This document shows positions 7,817-14,882 of a DNA stretch of 17,524 nt, in pieces. The notes beneath the pieces were generated by a model. It was not told the DNA's origin. It did no database searches and saw only the letters and a program-made list of their open reading frames with translations. The stretch is from Pseudomonadota bacterium (GTDB taxonomy: Bacteria > Pseudomonadota > Alphaproteobacteria > Rhizobiales > Xanthobacteraceae), in NCBI GenBank assembly GCA_023404705.1, contig JAEYAU010000081.1:1-17524 (forward strand). The letters are read 5' to 3'. Made by a program: the position numbers and the translations under genes. Every line of letters begins with the position of its first letter. The stretch's first letter is position 1.

Positions 7817-9487
7817 ATGGCCACTCGTCTCGACAACACGCGCACGATCCGCGCGCCGCACGGTTCGGAGCTTTCGGCGAAGAGCTGGCTCACCGAGGCG
7901 CCGCTGCGCATGCTGATGAACAACCTCGATCCCGAGGTGGCCGAGCGTCCGCACGAGCTCGTCGTCTATGGCGGCATCGGCCGCGCCGCGCGCGACTGGG
8001 AGAGCTTCGACCGCATCGCATCGTCGCTGCGCAAGCTGGAGGCCGACGAGACCCTGCTGGTGCAGTCCGGCAAGCCCGTCGGCGTCTTTCGCACCCACGC
8101 GGACGCGCCGCGCGTGCTGATCGCCAACTCCAACCTCGTGCCGCACTGGGGCACGTGGGATCACTTCCACGAGCTCGATCGCAAGGGCCTGATGATGTAC
8201 GGCCAGATGACGGCCGGGTCGTGGATCTATATCGGCAGCCAGGGCATCGTGCAGGGCACCTACGAGACCTTCGTCGAGGTCGGCCGCCGCCACTACAACG
8301 GCGATCTCTCGGGCAAATGGATCCTGACGGCGGGCCTCGGCGGCATGGGCGGCGCGCAGCCGCTCGCCGCCACAATGGCGGGGGCCTCGCTGCTCGCGAT
8401 CGAGTGCCAGCCGAGCCGCATCGAGATGCGGCTGCGCACCGGCTATCTCGACGCGCAGGCGAGCAGCATCGACGAGGCGCTCACCATGATCGAGCGCTCC
8501 TGCCGCGAGAAGAAGCCGCTCTCGGTCGGCGTGCTCGGCAATGCGGCCGAGATTTTGCCCGAGCTGGTGCGCCGCGGCGTGCGCCCGGACGTGCTCACGG
8601 ACCAGACCTCCGCGCATGATCCCGTGAACGGCTATCTGCCGGCCGGCTGGACGCTCGCCGAATGGGAGGAGCGCCGGCAACGCGATCCGCAAGGCGTGGC
8701 GCGCGCCGCGAAGGAATCCATGGCCGTGCACGTGCGCGCCATGCTGGATCTCTGGCATGCCGGCGTGCCGACCCTCGACTACGGCAACAACATTCGCCAG
8801 ATGGCGAAGGAGATGGGCGTCGCGAACGCCTTCGAGTTTCCGGGCTTCGTGCCGGCCTATATCCGCCCGCTGTTCTGCCGCGGTGTCGGTCCGTTCCGCT
8901 GGGCCGCGCTCTCGGGCGATCCGGAGGACATCTATCGCACCGACCAGCGCGTGAAGGAGCTGATGCCGAACGACAGGCATCTGCACAACTGGCTCGACAT
9001 GGCGCGCGCGCGCATCAAGTTCCAGGGCCTGCCCGCGCGCATCTGCTGGGTCGGTCTCGGCGACCGCCACCGTCTCGGCCTCGCCTTCAACGAGATGGTC
9101 GCCAAGGGCGAGCTGAAGGCGCCGATCGTGATCGGCCGCGATCATCTCGACTCAGGCTCGGTCGCGAGCCCCAATCGCGAGACCGAGGCCATGCGCGACG
9201 GCTCCGACGCCGTGTCCGACTGGCCGCTGCTCAACGCGCTGCTCAACTGCGCCTCGGGTGCCACCTGGGTCTCGCTCCATCACGGCGGCGGCGTCGGCAT
9301 CGGTTACTCGCAGCACGCCGGCATGGTGATCGTCGCCGACGGCACGCCGGAGGCGGCGCGCCGTCTCGAGCGCGTGCTCTGGAACGATCCCGCCAGCGGC
9401 GTCATGCGCCACGCCGACGCTGGCTACGAGGAGGCTATCGACTGGGCGCGGAAGCAGAAGCTGAACCTGCCGTCGCTCTCTTCGTAG
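7817..9487 (+). CDS. hutU: Urocanate hydratase HutU
   Basis: HutU is a 556-residue cytosolic enzyme that adds water to urocanate to give 4-imidazolone-5-propionate, using tightly bound NAD+ as an electrophile. Length and sequence agree with the family throughout. Visible motifs are YGGIGRAARDW near the N-terminus, NLVPHWGTWDHF, the glycine-rich NAD+ segment GLGGMGGAQPLAATMAG (173-189), and C410 in GLPARICWVGLGDRHRLG, which falls at the number of the conserved active-site cysteine. The ATG at 7817 has AGGAG (7806-7810) just before it, 9 bp after the hutH stop, so it is the third gene of hutI-hutH-hutU. It ends the rightward arm and converges with a response-regulator gene across a short palindrome. 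No hutG or hutD follows. Confidence 0.97.
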   Translation: MATRLDNTRTIRAPHGSELSAKSWLTEAPLRMLMNNLDPEVAERPHELVVYGGIGRAARDWESFDRIASSLRKLEADETLLVQSGKPVGVFRTHADAPRVLIANSNLVPHWGTWDHFHELDRKGLMMYGQMTAGSWIYIGSQGIVQGTYETFVEVGRRHYNGDLSGKWILTAGLGGMGGAQPLAATMAGASLLAIECQPSRIEMRLRTGYLDAQASSIDEALTMIERSCREKKPLSVGVLGNAAEILPELVRRGVRPDVLTDQTSAHDPVNGYLPAGWTLAEWEERRQRDPQGVARAAKESMAVHVRAMLDLWHAGVPTLDYGNNIRQMAKEMGVANAFEFPGFVPAYIRPLFCRGVGPFRWAALSGDPEDIYRTDQRVKELMPNDRHLHNWLDMARARIKFQGLPARICWVGLGDRHRLGLAFNEMVAKGELKAPIVIGRDHLDSGSVASPNRETEAMRDGSDAVSDWPLLNALLNCASGATWVSLHHGGGVGIGYSQHAGMVIVADGTPEAARRLERVLWNDPASGVMRHADAGYEEAIDWARKQKLNLPSLSS

Positions 9488-9504
9488 CCAGGCCAGCGCA
9501 CGAC

Positions 9505-9541
9505 GTAACGCACTCCTCCGCGACAGGGAGGTGTGCGCTAC
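9505..9541. repeat. Palindrome between convergent hutU and response regulator
   Basis: Two 15-nt arms (9505-9519 and 9527-9541) pair with two mismatches around a 7-nt loop. The right arm ends in CTAC and the left begins GTAA, so it resembles a short GTAG-footed REP element. It lies 17 bp beyond the hutU stop codon. It could work as a terminator or 3' stabiliser for hutU, but no T-tract follows. Confidence 0.6.
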
Positions 9542-9604
9542 GCGCGCCGTGCCCCTCGTGGTGGGAACGTGACCGAGGAGCGCAGTTGGTGCGGCTGGCA
9601 GCCC

Positions 9605-9973
9605 CTAGCGATGAAGCGCGAGCGCAACGGCGTCCAGCAGCTGGTCCGGGCCGGCCGGCTTGAGGAGATACGCAATGCAGCCGAGCTCGAGCGCCTGGTT
9701 GTGCAGGCGCGGATCGTTCGAGGCCGTCAGGAAGATGATCGGGAAGCCGAAGTTCAGTTTCGCGAGCCGCTGCGCCAGCTCGATGCCGGACATTCCGCCC
9801 ATCTGCATGTCGATGATGAGACACGCGGCTTCCGACTTCGCGGCCTGTGCGAGGAACGCCTCCGCCGAGCCATAGTGCTCCGTGCGGTAGGCCGCGGAAA
9901 TCAGAAGCGAAGCCACGGCCTCGCGCATCATCTCGTCGTCATCGATCAGCGCGACGACCGGAAAAGCGCGCAT
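9605..9973 (-). CDS. Single-domain response regulator (FixJ-type receiver only)
   Basis: This 122-residue protein is one complete receiver domain with no output domain. The acidic pocket D11-D13 (ALIDDDEMM), phospho-acceptor D55 (CLIIDMQMGG), switch residue T83 (IIFLTAS) and K105 (YLLKP) are all present, so it should be phosphorylated by a histidine kinase. No kinase is encoded in the window. With no DNA-binding domain it may act by protein-protein contact or as a phosphate sink. It is the paralogue of the next gene upstream, with the same length of core and shared segments around D55 and PIIFLT. The ATG at 9973 has GGGGA about 8 bp before it. A 111-bp gap separates it from that gene and contains a block shared with the paralogue's upstream region, so it may have its own promoter. 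Confidence 0.9.
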   Translation of the reverse strand: MRAFPVVALIDDDEMMREAVASLLISAAYRTEHYGSAEAFLAQAAKSEAACLIIDMQMGGMSGIELAQRLAKLNFGFPIIFLTASNDPRLHNQALELGCIAYLLKPAGPDQLLDAVALALHR

Positions 9974-10084
9974 TGATGGTCCCCAATCCCGTTTCCTGAA
10001 CGCCGCGTAGATACGTGCCGCAGGGCAAGACGACTTGCGGGATCACGCCAATGAGATGTCGAAACCGGTCACGCGCCGGGCACG

Positions 10085-10480
10085 CTATGCCAGGCGCGAT
10101 CCTGCATCGGTGCCGTGCCATACGGCTTCTGCGATGAAATCCAGCAGCCAGTGCGTCTCCAGCGGCTTGCGCACGAAGGCGGACCAGCCCAGATCCACGA
10201 CGTGGCGCCGCAGTTTTTCGTCATCACCCGTGGTGAGAAAGATGATCGGCAAGGAGAAACCGCGCGCCGCGAGGCGGCGGCTCAGCTCTGCCGCAAAGGC
10301 ACCGCCGAACGTGATGTCGACGACCAGGCAAGCGGCTTTCGACCGCGCCGCATGCACCAGGAATTCTTCGACGGATTCGTAGACCTCGGTCCGGTAACCG
10401 TCCGTTGCAATAAGCGTGATCAGCGCGTCGCGGACGCTGGCGTCGTTGTCGATGATGGCGATGACCGGAGTCGCGTCCAT
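10085..10480 (-). CDS. Single-domain response regulator, paralogue of its neighbour
   Basis: This is a second stand-alone receiver domain of 131 residues. Phospho-acceptor D55 (CLVVDITFGG), T83 (IIFLTTG) and K105 (VRKP) are present. The acidic pocket reads D11-N12-D13, so one usual aspartate is replaced by asparagine. The segment after D55 (ITFGGAFAAELSRR) has lost the usual proline/glycine loop (MPxMxG) of receivers, so the switch surface may differ from that of its partner. Roughly half the core residues match the neighbouring 122-residue protein, pointing to tandem duplication. The start is the ATG at 10480 with GGGAGA a few bases upstream; the longer open frame to 11158 overlaps the AraC gene and is a shadow. 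It lies 95 bp behind the AraC-family gene on the same strand. Confidence 0.88.
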   Translation of the reverse strand: MDATPVIAIIDNDASVRDALITLIATDGYRTEVYESVEEFLVHAARSKAACLVVDITFGGAFAAELSRRLAARGFSLPIIFLTTGDDEKLRRHVVDLGWSAFVRKPLETHWLLDFIAEAVWHGTDAGSRLA

Positions 10481-10575
10481 CGAAAGGTCTCCCGGAATGC
10501 ATTCGCGTTCCGGTAGATAAGTGTCGCGCCGACGCGAGAACTTGCGAGTAAGCGCCAGAAACGTGCTGGAAACGG

Positions 10576-11655
10576 TCACGTCGGCAGGTTGATGCCGCAA
10601 CGGACTTGCGACCGGATCTCGCGCGGCGGCCGGCCTGTCCAGGACTTGTAAGCGTGGCTGAAGGCGCTCGCCCCGCGATAGCCGAGCAGCCACGCGATCT
10701 GCGTCATGTCGATGTCGGGCTCGCGCAGATACTCCGTGGCGAGTCTCTGGCGCAGCTCCTGCAGGACTTCGACGAAGCTTACGCCGCTCTCGCTGAGGCG
10801 ACGCGCGAGCGTGCGGCTGCTGACGGCAAGCAGCCGCGCCACGTTCTCCATCGTGGCCTCGCCGTGCGGCAACAGTGGCACGATGGCGTTCTCCACCTTC
10901 AGCCGCCATCCGCCCGGCTTGGCGCGGCGAGTCGCCAGGATATCGTCGCAATAGCGCAGCAGCATTTCGTTGAGATAGGGATCCGCATGCGTCAACGTCG
11001 CGGCCGCGATCGCGCCTGGAAGGACGACCTGGTCTCGGGGCGCACCGAACTCGACCGGGCATCCGAAAAAAGTTGTCAGGTCTGGTGCCAGTTTCGCCCG
11101 CCGGTGCATCAGCCGAATGCGCAACGGCAGAAGGTGCCGGCCCGTCACGTACCGGCACAGCCGCACCAGGATCGCAACGAAGAACTCGATCTGATGGCGG
11201 TCGCTGCTGCGCGCCACGCCCAGATATGCGAACGAGAGCGTGAAGTCTTTTCCGGTTCGGACGTCGATCCGGACGCCTTCGTTGTTGATGCTGCTATAAC
11301 GGGCGACCCGCTGCAGCGCCGTCCGCAGGTCCGGCGAAGAAGCGATAACATAATAGACGAGCCCGATCTCGCGCAGGTCGACGCCCTGCGCGAGTCGCAT
11401 GCCGAGGAAATCATCGTCGAGGCGGCGCGCGGCTTCGTCGAGAAACTTGATCTGGCTTCGCACCGGGATGCGCGTGTCGCGCCGACGCAGCTGCGACTGT
11501 GTGAGGCCCGCCGCCGCGAGCAGCGGATCCACCTTGATCCCCGCCTGCTGCACACGCTGATAAGCGGCGCGCGCGGCCCCACCGGCCGCCGTCGGCAGCG
11601 AGGCCAGGGACTCGGTGCGATCCGCCCCGCGGTGTCTGACGGCGTGCGCTCTCAA
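10576..11655 (-). CDS. AraC-family transcriptional regulator with N-terminal ligand domain
   Basis: This cytosolic DNA-binding regulator has about 359 residues. The N-terminal two-thirds resembles the 'arabinose-binding' type domain (Pfam PF12625) found in OruR-like AraC regulators, and the last 90 or so residues are the double helix-turn-helix of AraC proteins. Visible motifs are MENVARLLAVSSRTLARRL (first HTH) and the hallmark second-HTH stretch IAWLLGYRGASAFSHAYK, then WTGRPPREIR. No ATG lies near the expected N-terminus. A TTG at 11655 with GGAGG 8 bp upstream is preferred over the TTG at 11703, which has no clear ribosome site. The gene is followed on the same strand by two single-domain response regulators and preceded by the ABC ATPase gene with a 90-bp gap. 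Its ligand and targets cannot be told from sequence. Confidence 0.85.
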   Translation of the reverse strand: MRAHAVRHRGADRTESLASLPTAAGGAARAAYQRVQQAGIKVDPLLAAAGLTQSQLRRRDTRIPVRSQIKFLDEAARRLDDDFLGMRLAQGVDLREIGLVYYVIASSPDLRTALQRVARYSSINNEGVRIDVRTGKDFTLSFAYLGVARSSDRHQIEFFVAILVRLCRYVTGRHLLPLRIRLMHRRAKLAPDLTTFFGCPVEFGAPRDQVVLPGAIAAATLTHADPYLNEMLLRYCDDILATRRAKPGGWRLKVENAIVPLLPHGEATMENVARLLAVSSRTLARRLSESGVSFVEVLQELRQRLATEYLREPDIDMTQIAWLLGYRGASAFSHAYKSWTGRPPREIRSQVRCGINLPT

Positions 11656-11745
11656 TGAAACGCCCTCCGCCGCAAGGCTTTCAATGCGGCGGGCGACCGT
11701 CAAGGCAACGAAAGGGTGACGGAACGAGGTTTTGGTATAGGGGGC

Positions 11746-12531
11746 TCAGTGCCCTTCGGCCGCGAGCACCGCCTCGACGCGGATCTCCTCGGTGAGCCGC
11801 GCCTTCAGGGCCGAGAATTCGGGGCTGGTCTTGATCGTGTAATGGCGGGGGTGCGGGAGGTCGACCCGGATGTCGGCCTTGATGCGGCCCGGGCGCGCGC
11901 TCATCACGACCACGCGCGAGGCGAGGAAGATCGCCTCCTCGATGTCGTGGGTGACGAACAGCACGGTCTTGGCCTCGCGCTCCCAGATGCCCAGTAAGAG
12001 CTCCTGCATCAGCGCGCGGGTCTGGTTGTCGAGCGCGCCGAACGGCTCGTCGAGCAGCAGGATCGCGGGATCATTGGCGAGCGCGCGGGCGATGGCGGTG
12101 CGCTGCTGCATGCCGCCGGAGAGCTGCTTCGGATAGTGCTCCGCGAAGCTCGTGAGCCCGATGCGCTCGAGCCAGACGCTCACCACCTCGCGGCGCTTGT
12201 CGGCCGGCACGCCCTTCTCGCGCAGCCCGAAGGCGATGTTCTCGGCGACCGTGAGCCAGGGAAACAGCGTGTAGGACTGGAACACCATGCCGCGGTCCGG
12301 CCCCGGCCCGGTCACGGGCTTGCCGTCCAGCAGGATGCGGCCGGTGGTCGGCGTGTCGAGGCCGGCGACCAGGCGCAGCAGCGTGGACTTGCCGCAGCCC
12401 GAGGGGCCGAGGATGGTGACGAAGTCGTTGTCGCCTACCGTCAGGTTGGTCGGCTCCAGCGCCCGCGTCGGCGCGCCGCCGCGCACACCCGGAAAGACGC
12501 GCGAGACGGTCTCGATCGAGAGCTTGCTCAC
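11746..12531 (-). CDS. ABC transporter ATPase, NitT/TauT (SsuB-like) type
   Basis: This is the 261-residue cytosolic ATP-hydrolysing subunit of an importer. All nucleotide-binding motifs are intact: Walker A GPSGCGKST (42-50), Q-loop Q85 (MVFQSYTLFPW), signature LSGGM (137-141), Walker B LLLDEP (158-163) with catalytic E162, D-loop GALD, and switch H195 (FVTHD). The sequence and the LFPW-TVAENIAFGL stretch are typical of the nitrate/sulfonate/taurine family. Its ATG overlaps the permease stop codon by 4 bp (ATGA), so the two are translationally coupled. It is the last gene of the binding protein - permease - ATPase unit. The family name does not fix the substrate; see the operator upstream of the binding-protein gene. 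Confidence 0.94.
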   Translation of the reverse strand: MSKLSIETVSRVFPGVRGGAPTRALEPTNLTVGDNDFVTILGPSGCGKSTLLRLVAGLDTPTTGRILLDGKPVTGPGPDRGMVFQSYTLFPWLTVAENIAFGLREKGVPADKRREVVSVWLERIGLTSFAEHYPKQLSGGMQQRTAIARALANDPAILLLDEPFGALDNQTRALMQELLLGIWEREAKTVLFVTHDIEEAIFLASRVVVMSARPGRIKADIRVDLPHPRHYTIKTSPEFSALKARLTEEIRVEAVLAAEGH

Positions 12532-13301
12532 GCGAGGCTCCAGGGAAACAGCACGCGGTTCGCGGCCTTGAACAGGAAGTCCGAGATCAGGCCGATCACG
12601 CCGATGACGATGATGCCGAAGATCATCTGGCCCGTGGCGAGCAGCGCCTGGCTGTCGATGATCATATGACCGATGCCGGAGGACGAGCCGATCAGCTCGG
12701 CGACGATCACATAGGTCCAGGCCCAGCCGAGCACGAGGCGCAGGATCTCGGCGATGCCGGGCGCCGCTGATGGAATGAGGACCCGCGCGAGCACGCCGCG
12801 GTCGCGCGCGCCGAGCGTGAGCGCGGCCTCGACCAGGTCGCGCCGCGTGCTGCCGACCGTCACGGCGACCATCAGGATGACCTGGAACACCGAGCCGATG
12901 AAGATGACCAGCAGCTTCTGCGTCTCGCCGATGCCGGCCCAGAGGATCAGCAGCGGGATGAAGGCCGAGGCCGGCAGGTAGCGCGCGAAGGAGACGAACG
13001 GCTCGAAGAAGGCTTCGATCGGCTTGTAGGCCCCCATCAGGATGCCGAGCGGCACTGCCACCAGTGCAGCCAGCACGAAGCCGCCCAGCACGCGCCAGAT
13101 CGTGACGCCGATGTCGAACAGGAAGCCGTGCCGCGAGATCAGCTCCCAGCCGTCCTTCAGCATCGTGACCGGATCGGCCAGGAAGGTCGGCGACACGAAG
13201 CCGCCCAGCGTCGCCAGCGCCCAGGCCGCGAAGAACAGCACGAAGAACGAGATGCCGAGAACCAGCTTGGCGCCGTTCGAGATGGGGGAGAGGGGCTTCA
13301 T
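12528..13301 (-). CDS. ABC transporter permease, NitT/TauT (SsuC-like) type
   Basis: This is a 257-residue inner-membrane permease with about six hydrophobic segments, starting at residues 12-32 (LVLGISFFVLFFAAWALATL). The EAA loop that docks on the ATPase is clear: EAALTLGARDRGVLARVLIPSAAPGI, here quoted in two parts as EAALTLGARD and VLIPSAAPGI. The start is taken as the ATG at 13301 (MKPLSP). The ribosome site before it is poor and the frame is open further upstream, but that extension reads through repeat DNA and is unlikely to be coding. A 287-bp gap holding two copies of a GC-rich palindromic repeat separates it from the binding-protein gene, an unusual interruption in such an operon. 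The 4-bp overlap with the ATPase gene fixes their partnership. Confidence 0.92.
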   Translation of the reverse strand: MKPLSPISNGAKLVLGISFFVLFFAAWALATLGGFVSPTFLADPVTMLKDGWELISRHGFLFDIGVTIWRVLGGFVLAALVAVPLGILMGAYKPIEAFFEPFVSFARYLPASAFIPLLILWAGIGETQKLLVIFIGSVFQVILMVAVTVGSTRRDLVEAALTLGARDRGVLARVLIPSAAPGIAEILRLVLGWAWTYVIVAELIGSSSGIGHMIIDSQALLATGQMIFGIIVIGVIGLISDFLFKAANRVLFPWSLA

Positions 13302-13348
13302 GCGATTTGCGCGGTGTAAATGGAAGCAGCGCCGCACACTCTGCGCGC

Positions 13349-13386
13349 TCCCTCCCCCCTTGTGGGGGAGGGCTGGGGAGGGGGGT
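13349..13386. repeat. G/C-tract palindromic repeat, copy A
   Basis: CCCTCCCCC (13350-13358) pairs perfectly with GGGGGAGGG (13364-13372) around a 5-nt loop and is followed by a G-rich tail to 13386. It belongs to the same family as copy B at 13496-13530 and is in inverted orientation to it. It lies inside the ABC operon between permease and binding-protein genes. As RNA it would be a very stable hairpin. Confidence 0.8.
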
Positions 13387-13495
13387 AGCCGCGGAGAACG
13401 GAGTCGATGACGGGGCGAGACCGAGCCGCGGGCGACTTTCTCTTGATTGAGGGTAGCCAGGAGTGTCGGCGGGGCCGGCGTATGCCGCGGACCCC

Positions 13496-13530
13496 TCTCC
13501 CTGTCCCTCCCCCGCAAGGGGGGAGGGAAC
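13496..13530. repeat. G/C-tract palindromic repeat, copy B (inverted)
   Basis: CCCTCCCCC (13505-13513) pairs perfectly with GGGGGAGGG (13519-13527) around a 5-nt loop, with a pyrimidine-rich CCTCTCCCTGT segment before it. The reverse complement of this copy matches copy A, including the G-rich tail. The region between the two copies (13387-13495) shows no gene. Confidence 0.8.
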
Positions 13531-13588
13531 GCTGTGGCACGGACTTTCGCATCGCTGCCGCCTCAGTCCGCGTCAGATATCGTTAGCC

Positions 13589-14530
13589 TCACTCCACGAA
13601 GCGCGTGTCAGCGAGCTTCGAGAGGTCCGGGATCTGCTTGATCACGCCGATCTCGAGCAGCAGGTCCGCAGCCTCCTTCGAGAAGGTCTTGAACTCGCCC
13701 GTGAAGAAGGTCTTGTTCTGCGCCTTGTCCTGCCAGCGCAGATACTTCGCGGAATTGCCGAACTGCTCGGCGGTCTGCTTCACGTCGGCGCCCATGATCT
13801 CGAAGGCCTTCGACTGGTCGGCCTTGATCATCTCGAGCGCGTCGAAATAGCTCTTGGTGAGCGCCTTCACGGCCGCCTCGTTCTCGGCGATGAACTTCGG
13901 CGTGCAGCCGAACGTGTCCATCACCATCGGATAGTCGAGCGTGGTCGCGATGATCTTGCCGGCCTCGGGCTTGGCGCGCACGGCCGAGAGATAGGGCTCG
14001 TAGGTCATGGCCGCGTCGTTCTGGCCCGCGATGAAGGCCTGCGCGGCCGGGCCCGGCTCCATGTTGACGACGCTGACGTCCTTCACGGAGAGCCCGTTCT
14101 TCTTCAGGAACCAGGCGAGCGTGAAGTAGGGCGCGGTGCCGGGCGCCGAGGCCGCGACCGTCTTTCCCTTCAGGTCCTTGATCGCGCCGGTCGTGTTGCG
14201 CACCACCATGCCGTCCGCCCCGTAGGACTTGTCGAGCTGGAACAGCTGCGTGGTCGCGACGCCGTTCGCGTTCCACACGATCCAGGTCTCGACCGTCGTG
14301 GCGGCGCACTGCACGTCGCCCGAGGCGATCGCCAAGTGCCGGCTCGCCTGCGGGATCTTCTTGATCGTCACGTCGAGGCCGTTCTTGGCGAAGATGCCGG
14401 CCTCCTTGGCGAGCGTGAGCGGCGCGAAGCCGGTCCAGCCCGAGATGCCGATCGAAACCTTGGTCTGCGCCACCGCGGGCGTCGCCAGAAGCGCCGCGCC
14501 CAGGGCGGCCACCATGGAAATCCGCTTCAT
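13589..14530 (-). CDS. ABC transporter substrate-binding protein, NitT/TauT (SsuA/NMT1-like) type
   Basis: This is a 313-residue periplasmic binding protein. It starts with a clear Sec signal peptide (MKRISMVAALGAALLATPAVAQ) with likely cleavage after AVA. The mature part has the family pattern: SGWTGFAPLTLAKEAGIF, a GDVQCA segment, KDLKGKTVAASAPGT and YEPYLSA. The ATG at 14530 is chosen because AAGGAGAG lies just upstream; the ATG 11 codons earlier has no such site. It heads a leftward unit with permease and ATPase. A HutC-type operator lies 62 bp upstream, so the importer is probably induced with histidine breakdown. Histidine, urocanate or another imidazole compound is a reasonable guess for its ligand, but nitrate/sulfonate-type relatives bind many small organic ligands, and the residues alone do not decide. 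Confidence 0.92.
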   Translation of the reverse strand: MKRISMVAALGAALLATPAVAQTKVSIGISGWTGFAPLTLAKEAGIFAKNGLDVTIKKIPQASRHLAIASGDVQCAATTVETWIVWNANGVATTQLFQLDKSYGADGMVVRNTTGAIKDLKGKTVAASAPGTAPYFTLAWFLKKNGLSVKDVSVVNMEPGPAAQAFIAGQNDAAMTYEPYLSAVRAKPEAGKIIATTLDYPMVMDTFGCTPKFIAENEAAVKALTKSYFDALEMIKADQSKAFEIMGADVKQTAEQFGNSAKYLRWQDKAQNKTFFTGEFKTFSKEAADLLLEIGVIKQIPDLSKLADTRFVE

Positions 14531-14592
14531 GTCCCTCTCCTTAGGAAAGCCAGTGCCTGACATGATCCAGCACGGGGAAAATTACGAGTCAA

Positions 14593-14604
14593 TTGTATAG
14601 ACAA
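14593..14604. promoter_or_regulatory. Predicted HutC operator upstream of the ABC binding-protein gene
   Basis: TTGTATAGACAA contains the same 10-mer, TGTATAGACA, as the site between hutF and hutI, with a GT-N-TA-N-AC core at 14595-14602. It is 62 bp before the binding-protein start (leftward) and 278 bp before the gdhA start (rightward). The surrounding A/T-rich stretch differs from the GC-rich background, as expected for a promoter. I could not assign -35 and -10 boxes with confidence. Confidence 0.72.
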
Positions 14605-14882
14605 AAACGGGGCTGGGCAGCCCTTTGCCACCATCCCGGGCTCGCACTCTCTGCCCCTGCGGAATGGCTGGGCGTGTGGCGCGAGCTTCCAAACGTCACG
14701 CAACCCACGGGGTTCTGCGACCTTTTCGCACTGTACAGGCCCTGAACCGCCGACCATCTAGCGGCCGGTCTCGAAGGCGTGGGTCGGAGCTGTTTGCCGC
14801 CGCGGATGTCCTTTGTGCGGCCACAGCACTCATCCGGCAGGCGGTCGTCACGACCCCTCACTGCCATCGCGGGAGGATCCGC
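14605..14882. other. Leader region upstream of gdhA, no gene recognised
   Basis: This 278-bp stretch separates the operator from the gdhA start. A frame is open through it from 14625 into gdhA, but its translation does not look like protein of the GDH family. Only the last bases have a recognisable element, the gdhA ribosome site GGGAGGA (14871-14877). A promoter is expected here but none stands out. Confidence 0.5.

Noticed and set aside
6256..8619. A 787-residue open frame starting as HutH
   Set aside because: After residue 446 it becomes arginine/alanine-rich shadow sequence in the wrong frame of hutH and hutU; the true HutH C-terminus is in the next frame.
7586..9145. 519-residue open frame on the minus strand
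   Set aside because: It is antisense to hutU and has the composition of a high-GC shadow frame, with no recognisable domain.
13302..13517. N-terminal extension of the permease
   Set aside because: It reads through the GC-tract repeat, and the membrane protein begins naturally at the ATG at 13301.
14625..14882. N-terminal extension of glutamate dehydrogenase
   Set aside because: The frame is open but the translation is arginine-rich and unlike the family; the ATG at 14883 has a good ribosome site and gives the normal length.
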